Shown one piece after another: positions 62,883-64,000 of a stretch of 64,000 bases of DNA. The stretch spans positions 248,001 to 312,000 of the forward strand of contig JAVYOA010000002.1 of assembly GCA_038734945.1 (NCBI GenBank). The letters run 5' to 3'. The notes under the pieces were generated by a model. That model made no database searches and was not told the DNA's origin. It saw only the letters and a list, made by a program, of their open reading frames with translations. The translations under genes were made by a program, and so were the position numbers. Every line of letters starts with the position of its first letter. Position 1 is the stretch's first letter. The stretch is from Fervidicoccaceae archaeon (lineage in GTDB: Archaea > Thermoproteota > Thermoprotei_A > Sulfolobales > Fervidicoccaceae).

Positions 62883-63873
62883 ACGCTTAGATGCAGACAC
62901 TATACTGAGAGGTTTCGACAGCCCTATGGAGGTAGTCTCAACACCCCCACTAATCACCCCAGACAGGCCTATAAGAGGGGAAGTGGAGGTCCTAGTATTT
63001 AAGAGGGTAAGGACCGAGGAAGTGGAGAACCCCATAAAATACTATACGCGAGTTGCTAGAACGCTAGGCCTGAAAAGAGCCCTGATGGTCACAACCTCGG
63101 TGTCTTTAGACGATAAATTCAGTTACATAAGGGTTGAGAAAGCTGTTGCCTTTCTTTACATGACTGCGAGCCCAAAGCCCCCGGTATGCTCAGATTCTGT
63201 TACATGCCTTCCCCTTCTCTTTGGCACAATCAATGCAGTTGCTGTAGATTACCAGCCGCTGAGCTATAATGCTCTAGTAGATCTATTGAGAACCTCAGCT
63301 GAAGCGAAGGTTTTAGCTTCAATCGACCCTCTGCTGCGATGTAGAACCTGGTCGCCAGAGACGGTGTCTGATTCTATATTGATCCTCGAGCCGTCGGAAG
63401 TGAATGAGAGAATCGCTTTTGCAGGTATATCCACTAACATTGGGAGGCTGCTAGACGTGTTCTCTGAAGTTTCTTCCGGCTGCCTCATACCCGAGGTAAA
63501 CATATCCAAAGCTAAATCTCTTGCCTTGAAGCCGCTAAAGAGAGCTCAGCAAGATCCTAATGTTTGGGCCCTTTTAGTTGCAGCCAGAGAGCTAGACCTT
63601 CTTGGACTAGCCGGAAGCATACCAGAGATAGCCAAGGAAGAGCTCGAGGAGGACGGCAAAAAATTAGTTGCTGATGAGGTCATCGACACAGCTTTACTCA
63701 CATACCCAGCTGGACTCAGTGGCTTGTTCATAATATACCGGGTCGATAGGCAGAAAGACTACGGCATTGTTGACCATGAAGAGCTCGGCGTTTTCATGGA
63801 CTATGTGCTTTCAGCATTACTAGTATGCATGATAGTAGATCTCCTTGCTAGGGTAGATAGAGATGAGGAATAG
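62848..63873 (+). CDS. CbiZ-CobZ fusion: adenosylcobinamide amidohydrolase / alpha-ribazole phosphatase
   Basis: A 341-residue two-domain protein. The first ~200 residues resemble CbiZ (GTINAVAVDYQPLSYNALVDLLRTSAEAKVLASID, FAGISTNIGRLLDVF), which cuts the aminopropanol side chain from salvaged cobinamides. The last ~140 resemble the PgpA-like CobZ phosphatase (DPNVWALLVAARELDLLGL, LVADEVIDTALLTYPAGLSGLFIIYRVDRQKDYGIV). It overlaps cobT by 35 bases; TTG 62866 is an alternative start. Confidence 0.72.
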   Translation: MRGSLVLPKRARRLDADTILRGFDSPMEVVSTPPLITPDRPIRGEVEVLVFKRVRTEEVENPIKYYTRVARTLGLKRALMVTTSVSLDDKFSYIRVEKAVAFLYMTASPKPPVCSDSVTCLPLLFGTINAVAVDYQPLSYNALVDLLRTSAEAKVLASIDPLLRCRTWSPETVSDSILILEPSEVNERIAFAGISTNIGRLLDVFSEVSSGCLIPEVNISKAKSLALKPLKRAQQDPNVWALLVAARELDLLGLAGSIPEIAKEELEEDGKKLVADEVIDTALLTYPAGLSGLFIIYRVDRQKDYGIVDHEELGVFMDYVLSALLVCMIVDLLARVDRDEE

Positions 63874-64000
63874 GGTCATTTGTGTAGTGATGGCTGGTGG
63901 TGAGGGAAGAAGATTTGGCAACCCAGAGAAGTTCATGGAGAAGGTATGTGGGGAGCCGATACTTTCCAGACTCGTGAAGCAGCTAGAGAGGCTCTGCGTG
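63863..64000 (+). CDS. cobY: CobY: GTP:adenosylcobinamide-phosphate guanylyltransferase, 5' part
   Basis: The first 46 codons of a nucleotidyltransferase reading VICVVMAGGEGRRFGNPEKFMEKV and EPILSRLVKQLE, cut by the window end. The GGEGRRFGxPEK loop binds GTP. In this context it is the archaeal CobY, which activates adenosylcobinamide phosphate. The ATG overlaps the stop of the CbiZ-CobZ gene. Confidence 0.75.
   Translation, partial: MRNRVICVVMAGGEGRRFGNPEKFMEKVCGEPILSRLVKQLERLCV

Noticed and set aside
1-64000. CRISPR arrays and intact insertion sequences.
   Set aside because: No regularly spaced repeats and no intact transposase gene were seen anywhere in the window.

Overview
The window is the core of an archaeal chromosome, from the phylum Thermoproteota (Crenarchaeota) and most like the Desulfurococcales/Fervidicoccales/Acidilobales group; I cannot fix the genus. 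The signs are the archaeal order of ribosomal-protein genes, eukaryote-type proteins (L14e, L19e, L30e, L32e, L34e, S4e, EF-1alpha, Rnp1/Rpp29), RNA polymerase with split A'/A'' and undivided B subunits, two tRNA genes with bulge-helix-bulge introns, and a cbf5 gene interrupted by a very small protein-gene intron at the site known from other crenarchaea. Many starts are TTG or GTG preceded by GAGGTGA-like ribosome binding sites.

Layout. (1) 1-10,500: metabolic and cell-surface genes: end of a metallo-beta-lactamase gene, flavoprotein, Nudix hydrolase, a CTP_transf_1 (dolichol/phytol kinase-like) membrane protein, an oligosaccharide flippase, a PAP2 phosphatase, a divergent PLP-fold protein, a DUF438/hemerythrin/PAS sensor next to an HTH regulator, and a phosphoglucose/phosphomannose isomerase. 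(2) 9,433-28,487, nearly all on the minus strand: the spc/S10-type superoperon, read as rpl3-rpl4-rpl23-rpl2-[C/D sRNA]-[small orf, MoxR ATPase, VWA protein]-rps19-rpl22-rps3-rpl29-rnp1-rps17-rpl14-rpl24-rps4e-rpl5-rps14-rps8-rpl6-rpl32e-rpl19e-rpl18-rps5-rpl30-rpl15-secY-adkA-rpl34e-cmk-rpl14e-cbf5. (3) 28,700-45,450: a SPOUT methyltransferase, RidA, sugar-modifying enzymes, an Lhr-type helicase, an MFS carrier, a three-gene 2-oxoacid:ferredoxin oxidoreductase, GAPN, tRNA-Ser, a sugar-nucleotide pyrophosphorylase, form III RuBisCO and a carboxyltransferase. (4) 45,500-58,900: tRNA-Phe and the RNA polymerase/EF-1alpha cluster (rpoH-rpoB-rpoA1-rpoA2-rpl30e-nusA-rps12 ... tuf-rps10), in which rps7 and a bifunctional-nuclease-domain gene lie inverted. 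(5) 58,900-64,000: about 1 kb with no convincing gene, then a plus-strand group: asparagine-synthetase-like and Dph6-like ATP pyrophosphatases, a frameshifted remnant, and cobamide salvage genes (cobT, a CbiZ-CobZ fusion, the start of cobY).

How they work together. PGI/PMI, non-phosphorylating GAPN and 2-oxoacid:ferredoxin oxidoreductase fit a modified Embden-Meyerhof route from hexoses to acetyl-CoA. RuBisCO III fits nucleotide salvage into 3-phosphoglycerate. The kinase-like protein, flippase and PAP2 phosphatase could form a lipid-carrier cycle for surface glycans, supplied by the nucleotidyltransferase, epimerase and acyltransferase. The last genes rebuild cobamides from salvaged corrinoids.

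The most notable points are: the 21-base cbf5 intron that splits the catalytic Asp codon; the MoxR/VWA insertion and a C/D-box sRNA inside the ribosomal cluster; the inverted rps7 segment; two adjacent ATP-pyrophosphatase enzymes beside cobamide salvage; an 11-base poly-C tract near 1,510; and leader hairpins before rpl3, rps19 and rpoH.
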